From Streptomyces sp. CG4 (GTDB taxonomy: Bacteria; Actinomycetota; Actinomycetes; Streptomycetales; Streptomycetaceae), in assembly GCF_041080655.1 (NCBI RefSeq), contig NZ_CP163525.1, positions 4,650,001-4,714,000 of the forward strand: a stretch of 64,000 nucleotides of DNA, read 5' to 3'. Within the stretch, counting starts at the first letter, position 1. The number at the start of each line of letters is the position of its first letter. This document shows, one piece after another, positions 38,744 through 47,145 of the stretch. The translations under genes were made by a program, and so were the position numbers. The notes below the pieces were generated by a model, which saw only the letters and a list, made by a program, of their open reading frames with translations, was not told where the DNA came from and did no database searches.

Positions 38744-39568
38744 GTGAGTCTGCATCCCACCCTCCAGCCCTACGCCGACGCCTGGACGCACTCCATCGAA
38801 GCGATATCCGAGATGGTCCAGTCGCTCGCGGACGGCGAGTGGAACCGGCGGACCCCGTGCCCCGGCTGGTCGGTGCGGGACGTCGTGTCCCATGTGATCG
38901 GTATGGACTGCGAGATGCTCGGCGACCCGCGCCCGATCCACTCGCTCCCGCGTGACCTCTTCCACGTCACCACCGAGCACCAGCGGTACATGGAGATGCA
39001 GGTCGACGTCCGCCGCCACCACACGGCGCCGGAGATGACGGCCGAGCTGGAGTACACGGTCATCCGCCGCAACCGCCAGCTGCGCAACGAGTCCCGCGAC
39101 CCCGGCACCACGGTACGCGGCCCGCTGGGCACCGACATCACGGTGGAACAGGCCTACCGCGCCCGTGCCTTCGACGTGTGGGTGCACGAGCAGGACCTCC
39201 GCACGGCCCTCGGCCGCCCCGGCAACCTGGACTCGCCGGGCGCGCACGTGGTCCGGGACGCCCTCCTGGAAGCACTCCCCAAGGTCGTCGCGAAGGACGC
39301 GGACGCACCGCGCAGTTCGGCGATCGTGTTCGACGTGCACGGCCCGGTGGAGTTCCTGCGCACGATCCGCGTCGACATCCAGGGCCGCGGCACCCTGGAA
39401 ACCGCCCCCGCCCTCGGCCCCGCCGCCACCCTCACCCTCGACTGGGAGACCTACGTCCGCCTCGCCTGCGGCCGCATCACCCCGGAGACGGCGACAGACC
39501 GCATCAAAACAGAGGGCGACCCGGCCCTGACGACAGCAATCCTGAACAACTTCACGGTAACGCCGTAG
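38744..39568 (+). CDS. Maleylpyruvate isomerase family / DinB-like mycothiol-dependent-type protein
   Basis: A 274-residue protein with the N-terminal DinB-like four-helix domain of the maleylpyruvate isomerase (MDMPI) family: MVQSLADGEWNRRTPCPGWS, VVSHVIGMDCEMLGD with a metal-binding His, and ARAFDVWVHEQDLRTALGRP with the second His. The C-terminal SCP-2-like domain (about 175-274) ends LTTAILNNFTVTP. Some members use mycothiol as cofactor, which suits an actinomycete; the substrate here is unknown. GTG at 38744 is preceded by GAGGGG. Divergent from the nitrilase gene. Confidence 0.88.
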   Translation: MSLHPTLQPYADAWTHSIEAISEMVQSLADGEWNRRTPCPGWSVRDVVSHVIGMDCEMLGDPRPIHSLPRDLFHVTTEHQRYMEMQVDVRRHHTAPEMTAELEYTVIRRNRQLRNESRDPGTTVRGPLGTDITVEQAYRARAFDVWVHEQDLRTALGRPGNLDSPGAHVVRDALLEALPKVVAKDADAPRSSAIVFDVHGPVEFLRTIRVDIQGRGTLETAPALGPAATLTLDWETYVRLACGRITPETATDRIKTEGDPALTTAILNNFTVTP

Positions 39569-39669
39569 CCGAAAGCCGTAGCCGAAACCTGCTTCAACGG
39601 CGAGGGCCCGAGCGGGTAGGCCGGCCTCTCAGCCGACTGGAAACGGGGTGCGCGGGTGGGAGAACCCGG

Positions 39670-40980
39670 TCACGCCGCAGGCACGTGCACCGTCTCCACC
39701 CGGCTGGCCACAAGCCGCTCACGCTCACGCCGAGCCGCCCGCCCCCGAAGCCGGAGTATCTGGCTGACCCCGAGCGCCTGCAGCACGAACACGGCACTGA
39801 ACGCCACGGCATAGTCGTCCTCCGTCGCATCCAGCAACACCCCGACCGCGAACAACGTCGTCATCGAGGCGACGAACCCGCCCATGTTGGTGATTCCGGA
39901 CGCGGTCCCCTGTCGCTCGGGCGGGTTGGCCGGCCGCGCGAAGTCGAACCCGATCATCGAGGCCGGCCCACACGCCCCCAGCACCGCACACAGCGTCACC
40001 AGCAGCCACATCGGCGCCCGCTCCCCGGGATACACCAGCGTCGCGGCCCACAGCAGCGCGGTCGCCCCCACCGTGCCCAAGGCCAACGGCAGCCGCGCCG
40101 CATGGTGCCGGGCGACGATCTGGCCGTAGACCAGGCCGATCACCATGTTGGACAGCACGACGAGCGTGAGCAGTTCACCGGCCGTGGCCCGGCTGAGCCC
40201 CTGCGCCTGGACCAGGAACGGCAGCCCCCACAACAGCAGGAACACCATCGCCGGGAACTGCGTGGTGAAGTGCACCCACATCCCGAGTCGGGTGCCGGGC
40301 TCCCGCCAGGCCGCCGCGATCTGCCGGCGCACGTAGGCCGCGCCCTGATGCGGGGACGGCTCCGGCTCGAACCCCTCGGGGTGGTCCTTCAGGAACAGCA
40401 GCGTCAGGACGAGGACGACGGCACCCGCGAGGGCGCTGCCGGCGAACGCCGGGGTCCAGCCGATGCCGTGCAGCAGCCGGGCGAGGACCAGGGTGGAGAC
40501 CAGGTTGCCCGCCATGCCCACCAGCCCCGCGAGCTGTGCGACCAGCGGCCCGCGCCGGGCCGGGAACCAGCGGGTGCCGAGCCGCAGCACGCTGATGAAG
40601 GTCATCGCGTCACCGCAGCCCAGCAGGGCGCGGGAGGCGAGGGCGGTGCCGTACGAAGGCGAGAAGGCGAAGCCCAGCTGCCCGGCGGTGAAGAGGACCG
40701 CCCCGATACCGAGGACCTTCTTCGTGCCGAGCCGGTCGACCAGCAGGCCGACGGGTATCTGCATGCCGGCGTAGACCAGCAGCTGGAGTATGGAGAACGT
40801 CGACAGGGCGGAGGCGTTGACATGAAAGCGGTCCGCCGCGTCCAGTCCCGCCACGCCCAGTGACGTACGGAAGATGACGGCGACCAAGTAGACGGCGACG
40901 CCGATTGACCACACGGTGATGGCAGGCCGGCCGCCCGGCGGATCACCCGGAAGAGTGACATTCCGCGCCGGACCGCTCAT
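39670..40980 (-). CDS. MFS transporter
   Basis: A 436-residue major facilitator with twelve predicted helices. The first helix is ITVWSIGVAVYLVAVIFR, the loop 2-3 signature is GLLVDRLGTKKVLGIGA (MFS motif A-like), and the second half begins near WVHFTTQFPAMVFLLLWG. The phrase SGITNMGGFVAS near helix 10-11 resembles NarK/oxalate-formate and GudP-like members. Its ATG overlaps the TGA of the GntR gene in ATGA (40977-40980), so the two are translationally coupled, and the GntR protein probably senses the transported compound or its product. The substrate is unknown. Confidence 0.92.
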   Translation of the reverse strand: MSGPARNVTLPGDPPGGRPAITVWSIGVAVYLVAVIFRTSLGVAGLDAADRFHVNASALSTFSILQLLVYAGMQIPVGLLVDRLGTKKVLGIGAVLFTAGQLGFAFSPSYGTALASRALLGCGDAMTFISVLRLGTRWFPARRGPLVAQLAGLVGMAGNLVSTLVLARLLHGIGWTPAFAGSALAGAVVLVLTLLFLKDHPEGFEPEPSPHQGAAYVRRQIAAAWREPGTRLGMWVHFTTQFPAMVFLLLWGLPFLVQAQGLSRATAGELLTLVVLSNMVIGLVYGQIVARHHAARLPLALGTVGATALLWAATLVYPGERAPMWLLVTLCAVLGACGPASMIGFDFARPANPPERQGTASGITNMGGFVASMTTLFAVGVLLDATEDDYAVAFSAVFVLQALGVSQILRLRGRAARRERERLVASRVETVHVPAA

Positions 40981-41651
40981 CGGACCTCACCCCGGGCGAG
41001 GTGCTCGAACCAGCTCACATGCCGGTGCACGACCTCGACGGCCGCCTCCGCGTCCCCGGCGCGCAGCGCGTCCAGTATCTCCTCGTGCTCGGCGAGCGTC
41101 TTGGCGATCCGGTCGGGGTGGGAGTGCATGACGGCGACGCCCATCCGCAGCTGCCGGTCGCGCAGTTGGTCGTACAGCCGGGACAGGATCTCGTTGCCGC
41201 CGCTGCGCACGATCTCGGCGTGGAAGGAGCGGTCGGTGATCGCGGCCCCGGCCAGGTCACCGGCAGCGGCCTGGGCCTTCTGCAGCTCCAGCAGCTCGGT
41301 CAGCCGCTCCAGCAGACCGGGCGCGGCGGGTACGGCCTTGCGGGCGGCGTGCTCCTCGACCAGCTGCCGGGTCTCCACCACGTCGGCGATCTCCTGCGCG
41401 GAGACGGGCAGCACCAGGGCACCCTTCTTCGGGTAGAGCCGGATCAGGCCCTCGACCTCCAGCCGCAGCAGCGCCTCCCGCACGGGCGTGCGCGAGACCC
41501 CGACGGCCTCGGCCAGCTCACCCTCGGTGAGCAGGGTGCCGCCCTCGTAGCGACGGTCCAGTACACCCTGTTTGACATGGGCGTACACACGGTCGGCGGC
41601 GGGCGGTGGCTTTTCGTGCGCGCGGGCGGGGTGGTGTACGGCCGTCTTCAT
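40977..41651 (-). CDS. GntR family (FCD) regulator of the adjacent transporter
   Basis: A 224-residue repressor-type regulator. The winged HTH spans residues about 20-85 (LTEGELAEAVGVSRTPVREALLRLE, shortened; LIRLYPKKGALVLPVS) and the FCD ligand domain follows (VVETRQLVEEHAARKA, FHAEIVRSGGNEIL, HEEILDALRAGD) with the Asp/His metal ligands. The ATG at 41651 is chosen. Upstream on the minus strand is an AT-rich stretch (TTGTATCTATCATGTG, about 41655-41670) that could be both promoter and operator. The gene ends in a 4-bp overlap with the MFS gene. Confidence 0.92.
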   Translation of the reverse strand: MKTAVHHPARAHEKPPPAADRVYAHVKQGVLDRRYEGGTLLTEGELAEAVGVSRTPVREALLRLEVEGLIRLYPKKGALVLPVSAQEIADVVETRQLVEEHAARKAVPAAPGLLERLTELLELQKAQAAAGDLAGAAITDRSFHAEIVRSGGNEILSRLYDQLRDRQLRMGVAVMHSHPDRIAKTLAEHEEILDALRAGDAEAAVEVVHRHVSWFEHLARGEVR

Positions 41652-41861
41652 GCCCACATGATAGATACAACACGTACGCATGCGGCAGCGGCGTCCAGCA
41701 TCCGGACCGACACCGGTCAGGGCGTCGGGCGTGGCGAAAATCGCCCGCAGCAACGACACAACCTTCTGTGCTACTTACGTGTCTCACACGTGCGGCCCTC
41801 TGCTCTGCCACTCGACTCGGCCGCACCTCAGGGGCATTCAACACATTCGGGGTACATCACT

Positions 41862-42773
41862 TTGATTACCGGCATTAAGGGCACCCGCGCCACGCGTATC
41901 CGCAGAGCCGCCGCCGTCGCCGTCACCTCCGGCGCGCTGTTCGCGACCGGCGCCCTCACCGCGGCGCCCGCTCAGGCCGTCACGACGCCCTCGATCGTGG
42001 CCGCCGGCGGCTACGTGATGAACAACGCGAACGGCGCCTCGCTCTACACGAAGGCCGCGGACACCCAGCGGTCCACCGGCTCCACCACCAAGATCATGAC
42101 CGCCAAGGTCGTGCTCGCGCAGTCGAACCTCAACCTCGACCGCAAGGTGACGATCCAGAAGGCGTACAGCGACTACGTCGTCAAGAACAACGCCTCCCAG
42201 GCGCACCTGATCGTCGGCGACAAGGTCACCGTCCGGCAGCTGCTGTACGGCCTGATGCTGCCGTCCGGCTGCGACGCCGCCTTCGCGCTCGCCGACACCT
42301 ACGGCTCGGGCTCCACCCGCGACGCGCGCGTGAAGAACTTCATCGGCAAGATGAACGCCGCCGCCGGCGGCCTGGGTCTGAAGAACACCCACTTCGACTC
42401 GTTCGACGGCATCGGCAACGGCAACAACTGGTCGACGCCGCGCGATCTGACGAAGATCGCCAGCAGCGCGATGAAGAACTCCACGTTCCGCACGATCGTG
42501 CAGACCAAGTCGTACACCGCGAAGACCGTCACCAAGACGGGCAGTATCCGCACGATGGCGGCGTGGACCAACACCAACGGGCTCCTCAGCAGCTACAGCG
42601 GCACCATCGGCGTCAAGACCGGCTCCGGCCCGGAGGCCAAGTACTGCCTGGTCTTCGCCGCGACCCGGAACGGCAAGACGATCATCGGCACCGTCCTCGC
42701 CTCCACCTCCATCCCGCAGCGTGAGGCGGACGCGAAGAAGCTCCTCGACTACGGCTTCGCCAAGCTCGGCTGA
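41862..42773 (+). CDS. K15-type D-alanyl-D-alanine carboxypeptidase/transpeptidase
   Basis: A 303-residue exported penicillin-binding protein. The TTG at 41862 after CGGGG is chosen because it gives a 39-residue signal peptide (TRIRRAAAVAVTSGALFATG, then APAQA cleavage). If cleaved after residue 39, the active-site motifs fall at mature Ser35-Thr-Thr-Lys, Ser96-Gly-Cys98 and Lys213-Thr-Gly, exactly the positions I recall for the Streptomyces K15 enzyme. The Cys in the SxN position is the K15 hallmark. It trims or crosslinks peptidoglycan stem peptides outside the membrane. A K15 orthologue is close to certain on this evidence. A strong terminator follows. Confidence 0.95.
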   Translation: MITGIKGTRATRIRRAAAVAVTSGALFATGALTAAPAQAVTTPSIVAAGGYVMNNANGASLYTKAADTQRSTGSTTKIMTAKVVLAQSNLNLDRKVTIQKAYSDYVVKNNASQAHLIVGDKVTVRQLLYGLMLPSGCDAAFALADTYGSGSTRDARVKNFIGKMNAAAGGLGLKNTHFDSFDGIGNGNNWSTPRDLTKIASSAMKNSTFRTIVQTKSYTAKTVTKTGSIRTMAAWTNTNGLLSSYSGTIGVKTGSGPEAKYCLVFAATRNGKTIIGTVLASTSIPQREADAKKLLDYGFAKLG

Positions 42774-42792
42774 CACACCAGCGGACACCAGC

Positions 42793-42823
42793 ACGGGCCC
42801 GTCGCGACCAGCGACGGGCCCGT
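42793..42823 (+). terminator. Terminator after the K15-type PBP gene
   Basis: Perfect 13-bp stem ACGGGCCCGTCGC with loop GACCA, 20 bases after the stop codon, followed by TTCTGCTG. Confidence 0.9.
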
Positions 42824-42831
42824 TCTGCTGC

Positions 42832-42948
42832 CTGCCCTCGGCCCGCCATCTCTCCGCGACCCTGGACATCAACGTCAACACCGTCCTGCGCGACCTGCGG
42901 GAACTCCGGGACGAGGGCTTGCTGGAGTTCAGCCGAGGCCCGGGATCC
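42832..42948 (+). pseudogene. Fragment of a GntR-family HTH
   Basis: The plus strand encodes ARHLSATLDINVNTVLRDLR then ELRDEGLLEFSRG, which is the second half of a GntR (YtrA-like) winged helix: recognition helix, wing and start of the linker. There is no start or first helix, and the frame then runs into the 3' end of the MurJ-like gene on the other strand. This is a gene remnant of about 38 residues, with protein-level conservation that chance does not explain. Confidence 0.65.
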
Positions 42949-44581
42949 GTCGGAGTTCGCCGACCTTCAGCAACCTGGCCAGCACCAGATAGACGAGGGC
43001 GAGGGCGAGCGTGCCGGCCGTGGTGGTCAGGATCGCGCCCGCCGTGCCGTCCCCCAGCACACCGGCACAGCCCCGTGCCGCCGCCCAGCCCGCCACCCCG
43101 CCTCCGCCTCCGGCGCACAGCAGCTTTGCGTAGGTGCCGCGCAGGGTGCCGTCGTCGAGCCGGCCGCCGGTGCGACGGGCCAGCAGGCGGGCGGTGAGGA
43201 CGAGTCCGGCGAAGTAGGAGACCGTGTAGGCGCCGGCCATGCCGGTGACCGCCCATCGCGCGGGCAGCAGCAGATGGCAGGCGGTGGCGAGGGCGATGTT
43301 GACGACGGCGATCCACACGGCCATGAAGAACGGCGTACGGGTGTCCTCGAAGGCGTAGAAGCCACGCAGCAGCAGATACTGCGCCGAGAACGGGATCAGT
43401 CCGAGCCCGAAGGCCTGGAGCATATGGCCGAGGGGCTGGGCGGTGGCGGGGTCGGCCGCGCCATGGGCGAAGAGGAGAGCGGCGATGTCCGGCCCGAGCG
43501 CGGTGAACAGGAAGGCGGCCGGGACGATCACGACCCCGCTGACCCGCAGCGCCCGGGACAGATCGGCGCGCAGATCACCGATCCGCCCCTCGGCCGCCGC
43601 GTTGCTCATACGCGGCAGCAGGGCCGTGACCAGGGAGACGGTGACGATGGACTGGGGCAGCATCCAGATGGTCTGCGCGTAGCTGTACGCCGTGTAGCCG
43701 ACGCCGGCCGTCGGCAGCCGCGTGTCGGCGGCGTTGGCGTAATGCGTGACCACGGTGAGGGCGACCAGGTTGGTCAGCACGAACAGCAGCGTCCACTTCG
43801 CCGCGTGGATACCGGAGCCGAGTCCCGCGCCACGCCAGTCGAAACGGGGCCGGAACCGGAAACCGGCGGCGCGCGCGAAGGGGATGAGCGCGAGGGCCTG
43901 TACGGCGATCCCGAGGGTCGTACCGACACCGAGCCAGCGGACCTGGGTGCCGGTGACGTCGGCGACGGAGTGAGGGACGGTCATCATCCCGAGGTAGACG
44001 CCGAACATGGCGACGAGGACAACGTTGTTGAGCACCGGCGTCCACATCATGGCGCCGAACTTCTCGCGGGCGTTGAGCACTTGGCCGACGATGGCGAACA
44101 GCCCGTAGAAGAAGATCTGTGGCAGCAGAAACCTGGCGAAGACGACGGTCAGCCGGAACGCGTCGTGTTCCTTGGGCGTATCCCTTATGTACAGGCTCAC
44201 GATCTCCGGCGCCGCCCACACGGCGAGCACGGTCCCGACGGCCAGCACGCTCACGACGAGCGTCACGAGCCGCTGTTCGTACGCCCGCCCGCCGTCGGCG
44301 TGCGTGGCCCGGGCCCGGACCAGCTGCGGCACGAGCACGGCGTTCAGCGCACCGCCGATCAGCAGGGTGTACAGGCTGGTCGGCACGGTGTTCGCCGTGT
44401 TGTACGTGGTGGCCAGCAGCCCTGTCCCGAGCGCGGCTCCCTGCAGCACCTGCCGGATCAGCCCGCCGGCCCGCGATACGACGGTCCCGCCGGCCATGAG
44501 CACAGAGGCTCGCCCGACCCCACCGCGCTCCGCCGCCCGAGACCTGGCATGCCGAGCCGCAGTCTTCTCCCCCGTTGCCAT
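42929..44581 (-). CDS. MurJ/MviN-family lipid II flippase paralogue
   Basis: A 550-residue membrane protein with about 14 hydrophobic helices, of the MOP/MurJ superfamily. Conserved features: VLMAGGTVVSRAGGLIRQVL in helix 1 (Arg in SRAxG/IR positions), GALNAVLVPQLV, LLPQIFFYGLFAIVGQVLNAREKFGAMMW (shortened), LPQSIVTVSLVTALLPRMS and LLLRGFYAFEDTRTPF. These match MurJ. Streptomyces also carries a longer MurJ near oriC (from memory), so this is probably a second, possibly specialised, flippase. ATG at 44581. Its last bases overlap a GntR fragment on the opposite strand. Substrate lipid II or a related lipid-linked glycan is inferred. Confidence 0.92.
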   Translation of the reverse strand: MATGEKTAARHARSRAAERGGVGRASVLMAGGTVVSRAGGLIRQVLQGAALGTGLLATTYNTANTVPTSLYTLLIGGALNAVLVPQLVRARATHADGGRAYEQRLVTLVVSVLAVGTVLAVWAAPEIVSLYIRDTPKEHDAFRLTVVFARFLLPQIFFYGLFAIVGQVLNAREKFGAMMWTPVLNNVVLVAMFGVYLGMMTVPHSVADVTGTQVRWLGVGTTLGIAVQALALIPFARAAGFRFRPRFDWRGAGLGSGIHAAKWTLLFVLTNLVALTVVTHYANAADTRLPTAGVGYTAYSYAQTIWMLPQSIVTVSLVTALLPRMSNAAAEGRIGDLRADLSRALRVSGVVIVPAAFLFTALGPDIAALLFAHGAADPATAQPLGHMLQAFGLGLIPFSAQYLLLRGFYAFEDTRTPFFMAVWIAVVNIALATACHLLLPARWAVTGMAGAYTVSYFAGLVLTARLLARRTGGRLDDGTLRGTYAKLLCAGGGGGVAGWAAARGCAGVLGDGTAGAILTTTAGTLALALVYLVLARLLKVGELRRIPGLG

Positions 44582-44671
44582 GCCGTAAATCTACGGCAGC
44601 TGCGTCAGAAGCATCGTCACCTCGCGTGAGCGGTCCGCCGAGGAGGTACTGGCAGAAACCAAGGCCTGGGA

Positions 44672-44706
44672 GAGGGCGGCCGCAAGCCGATTTTGCGGCC
44701 GTCCTC
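44672..44706 (-). terminator. Terminator of BKD operon A
   Basis: CGGCCGCAA (44677-44685) pairs with TTGCGGCCG (44693-44701), extended by GAGGG/TCCTC with one wobble, 31 bases after the bkdC stop on the minus strand. Confidence 0.8.
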
Positions 44707-44737
44707 CCGGACTCCAGAAACTACCCACCAGAGGCGG

Positions 44738-46156
44738 TCAGGCCCAGGTGATCAATCGCTTCGGCTGTTCCAGGATCGCCGCCACGTCCGCCAGTACCTT
44801 CGAGCCCAACTCACCGTCGACCAGCCGGTGATCGAAACTCAATGCCAGCGTGGTCACCTGACGCGGCTTGACCTTGCCCTTGTGCACCCACGGCTGCAAC
44901 TTGATCGCACCCACCGCAAGGATCGCCGACTCACCGGGATTGAGGATCGGCGTACCGGTATCGACACCGAACACCCCGACATTCGTGATCGTCACCGTGC
45001 CACCCTGCATCGCCGCAGGCGACGTCTTCCCCTCCCGTGCCGTCGCCACCAACTCACCCAGACCAGCAGCCAGTTGAGGCAGCGTTTTGTCGTGCGCGTC
45101 CTTGATGTTCGGCACGATCAGACCACGCGGAGTGGCCGCAGCGATCCCCAGATTGACGTAATGCTTCACCACGATCTCCTGGGCGCTCTCGTCCCAGGAA
45201 GCGTTGATGTCCGGGTTCCGCTTGATCGCGACCAGCAAGGCCTTGGCGATCAGAAGGAGAGGATTGACCCGCAGGCCCTGCATCTCCCGGTCCTGCTTCA
45301 ACTCCTCGACCAGCTTCATCGTCCGGGTCACATCCACCGTCACGAACTCCGTGACATGCGGCGCCGTGAACGCCGAACCCACCATCGCCGCCGCCGTCGC
45401 CTTACGCACACCCTTCACCGGGATACGCGTCTCACGACCCGTGTCGTACGACGCGACCGGCCCCTGCGACACAGCGGGAGCGGCGACCGCAGGCACCGGC
45501 TCGGCCAGCTGGGCCGGCCCGGCCGACGTGGCCGACTGAGGCGCGGCCGCCGCGTGGACGTCCTCGCGGGTGATGATCCCGTCCGCACCGGACGGGATGA
45601 CCATGGCCAGGTCGACACCGAGATCCTTGGCCAGCTTCCGCACCGGCGGCTTCGCCAGCGGGCGGGGCTTCTCGGCGACCGCGCCGTGGCCATGACCGTT
45701 CAGCTCGGTCTGGATCGCCTGGGCCGCCGCCGGGGCGGTGACCTCGGCGCCCTTGCGGGGCCGGCGCTTCGTGGAGGACGTTGCCACGCCGTAGCCCACC
45801 AGGACCGGCTGGCGGCCCTCCGGCTTCGGCTCCTCCGCCACGGCGACGGGTTCCGCCTTCGGCTGCTCCGCCGGGGCTTCCGCCGGTGCCGCACCGCCCG
45901 CCACGTCTACCGCGATGATCGCGGTGCCGACGTCGACCGTGGTGCCCTCGGGGAAGTGCAGGGACCGGACTACACCGTCGTAGGGAATCGGCAACTCGAC
46001 GGCCGCCTTCGCGGTCTCGACCTCACACACCACCTGGCCGTCGGTGACCGTGTCACCGGGCTGGACGTACCACTTGAGGATCTCGGCCTCGGTGAGTCCC
46101 TCGCCGACGTCCGGCATCCTGAACTCGCGCACAGACGCTTCCGTCATCGTCGTCAC
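44738..46156 (-). CDS. bkdC: Branched-chain 2-oxoacid dehydrogenase E2 (operon A)
   Basis: A 472-residue dihydrolipoamide acyltransferase. A lipoyl domain (about 10-90) carries the modified Lys in VETAKAAVEL, an E3/E1-binding domain (about 170-205; VRKLAKDLGVDLAMVIPSG) follows a Pro/Ala/Glu linker, and the catalytic domain (about 245-472) ends with SFDHRLVDG, the acyltransferase His motif. GTG at 46156 (VTTMTEAS) has a GAGGAG site six bases upstream; the ATG at 46147 is 15 bases away. It follows bkdB by ten bases. It transfers isobutyryl, isovaleryl or 2-methylbutyryl groups to CoA. Confidence 0.94.
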   Translation of the reverse strand: MTTMTEASVREFRMPDVGEGLTEAEILKWYVQPGDTVTDGQVVCEVETAKAAVELPIPYDGVVRSLHFPEGTTVDVGTAIIAVDVAGGAAPAEAPAEQPKAEPVAVAEEPKPEGRQPVLVGYGVATSSTKRRPRKGAEVTAPAAAQAIQTELNGHGHGAVAEKPRPLAKPPVRKLAKDLGVDLAMVIPSGADGIITREDVHAAAAPQSATSAGPAQLAEPVPAVAAPAVSQGPVASYDTGRETRIPVKGVRKATAAAMVGSAFTAPHVTEFVTVDVTRTMKLVEELKQDREMQGLRVNPLLLIAKALLVAIKRNPDINASWDESAQEIVVKHYVNLGIAAATPRGLIVPNIKDAHDKTLPQLAAGLGELVATAREGKTSPAAMQGGTVTITNVGVFGVDTGTPILNPGESAILAVGAIKLQPWVHKGKVKPRQVTTLALSFDHRLVDGELGSKVLADVAAILEQPKRLITWA

Positions 46157-46166
46157 GACCCTCTCC

Positions 46167-47144
46167 TCAGAACGCCAGCGAGCGGTCGACGGCGTCGAGC
46201 ACGCGGTCCAGATCCGGCAGATACTCCTCCTCCAGCCGCGCCGGCGGATACGGCGCGTGGTAGCCGCCCACCCGCAGCACCGGCGCCTCCAGATGGAAGA
46301 AGCACCGCTCGGTGATCCGCGCGGCGATCTCCGCACCCGAACCGAAGAACACCGGCGCCTCATGGACCACGACCAGACGGCGGGTCTTCTCCACCGACGC
46401 CTGGATGGTGTCGAAGTCCAGCGGGGAGACCGAACGCAGATCCAGGACCTCCAGGGACTTGCCCTCCTCGGCCGCCGCGTTCGCCACCTCCTGACACAAC
46501 TTCACCATCGGACCGTACGCGGCCAGGGTCAGGTCCGTGCCCTCGCGGACCACCTGCGCCTTGTGCAACGGCGCCGGGATCGCTTCGGCATCGACCTCGG
46601 CCTTGTCCCAGTAACGCCGCTTCGGCTCGAAATAGATCACCGGGTCATCGCTCTGGATGGCCTGCTGCATCATCCAGTACGCATCCGAGGCGTTCGACGG
46701 GGAAACAATCTTCAGGCCCGCCACATGCGCGAACAGTGCCTCGGGCGACTCCGAGTGATGCTCGACCGCGCCGATGCCGCCGCCGTAGGGGATGCGGACG
46801 ACGACCGGCATCTTGACCTTGCCCAGCGAGCGGGCGTGCATCTTCGCGAGCTGGGTGACGATCTGGTCGTAGGCCGGGAAGACGAAGCCGTCGAACTGGA
46901 TCTCCACCACCGGGCGGTAGCCGCGCAGCGCCAGGCCGATCGCGGTGCCGACGATGCCGGACTCCGCCAGCGGGGTGTCGATGACGCGGCTCTCGCCGAA
47001 GTCCTTCTGCAGACCGTCCGTCACGCGGAACACGCCGCCGAGCTTGCCGACGTCCTCACCCATGACGAGGACTTTGGGGTCCGTCTCCAGGGCACGGCGC
47101 AGCGACTCGTTGATGGCCTTCGCCATCGCCATCTTCTCGGCCAT
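46167..47144 (-). CDS. bkdB: Branched-chain 2-oxoacid dehydrogenase E1 beta (operon A)
   Basis: A 325-residue E1 beta subunit of the BKD complex. Signature phrases: AMAKAINESLRRALETDP, VMGEDVGKLGGVFRVT, DTPLAESGIVGTAIGLALRG, IPYGGGIGAVEHHSES and ITERCFFHLEAPVLRVGGY. The ATG at 47144 comes one base after the TGA of the E1 alpha gene (TGAGATG), so translation is coupled. With E1 alpha it forms the alpha2beta2 heterotetramer that decarboxylates 2-oxoisovalerate and its homologues and acylates the E2 lipoyl group. Confidence 0.95.
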   Translation of the reverse strand: MAEKMAMAKAINESLRRALETDPKVLVMGEDVGKLGGVFRVTDGLQKDFGESRVIDTPLAESGIVGTAIGLALRGYRPVVEIQFDGFVFPAYDQIVTQLAKMHARSLGKVKMPVVVRIPYGGGIGAVEHHSESPEALFAHVAGLKIVSPSNASDAYWMMQQAIQSDDPVIYFEPKRRYWDKAEVDAEAIPAPLHKAQVVREGTDLTLAAYGPMVKLCQEVANAAAEEGKSLEVLDLRSVSPLDFDTIQASVEKTRRLVVVHEAPVFFGSGAEIAARITERCFFHLEAPVLRVGGYHAPYPPARLEEEYLPDLDRVLDAVDRSLAF

Positions 47145-47145
47145 C

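Noticed and set aside
41862..44581. Biosynthetic gene cluster with a self-resistance PBP and flippase
   Set aside because: No NRPS, PKS, RiPP or other core enzyme in the flanks; the PBP is an ordinary K15-type enzyme.
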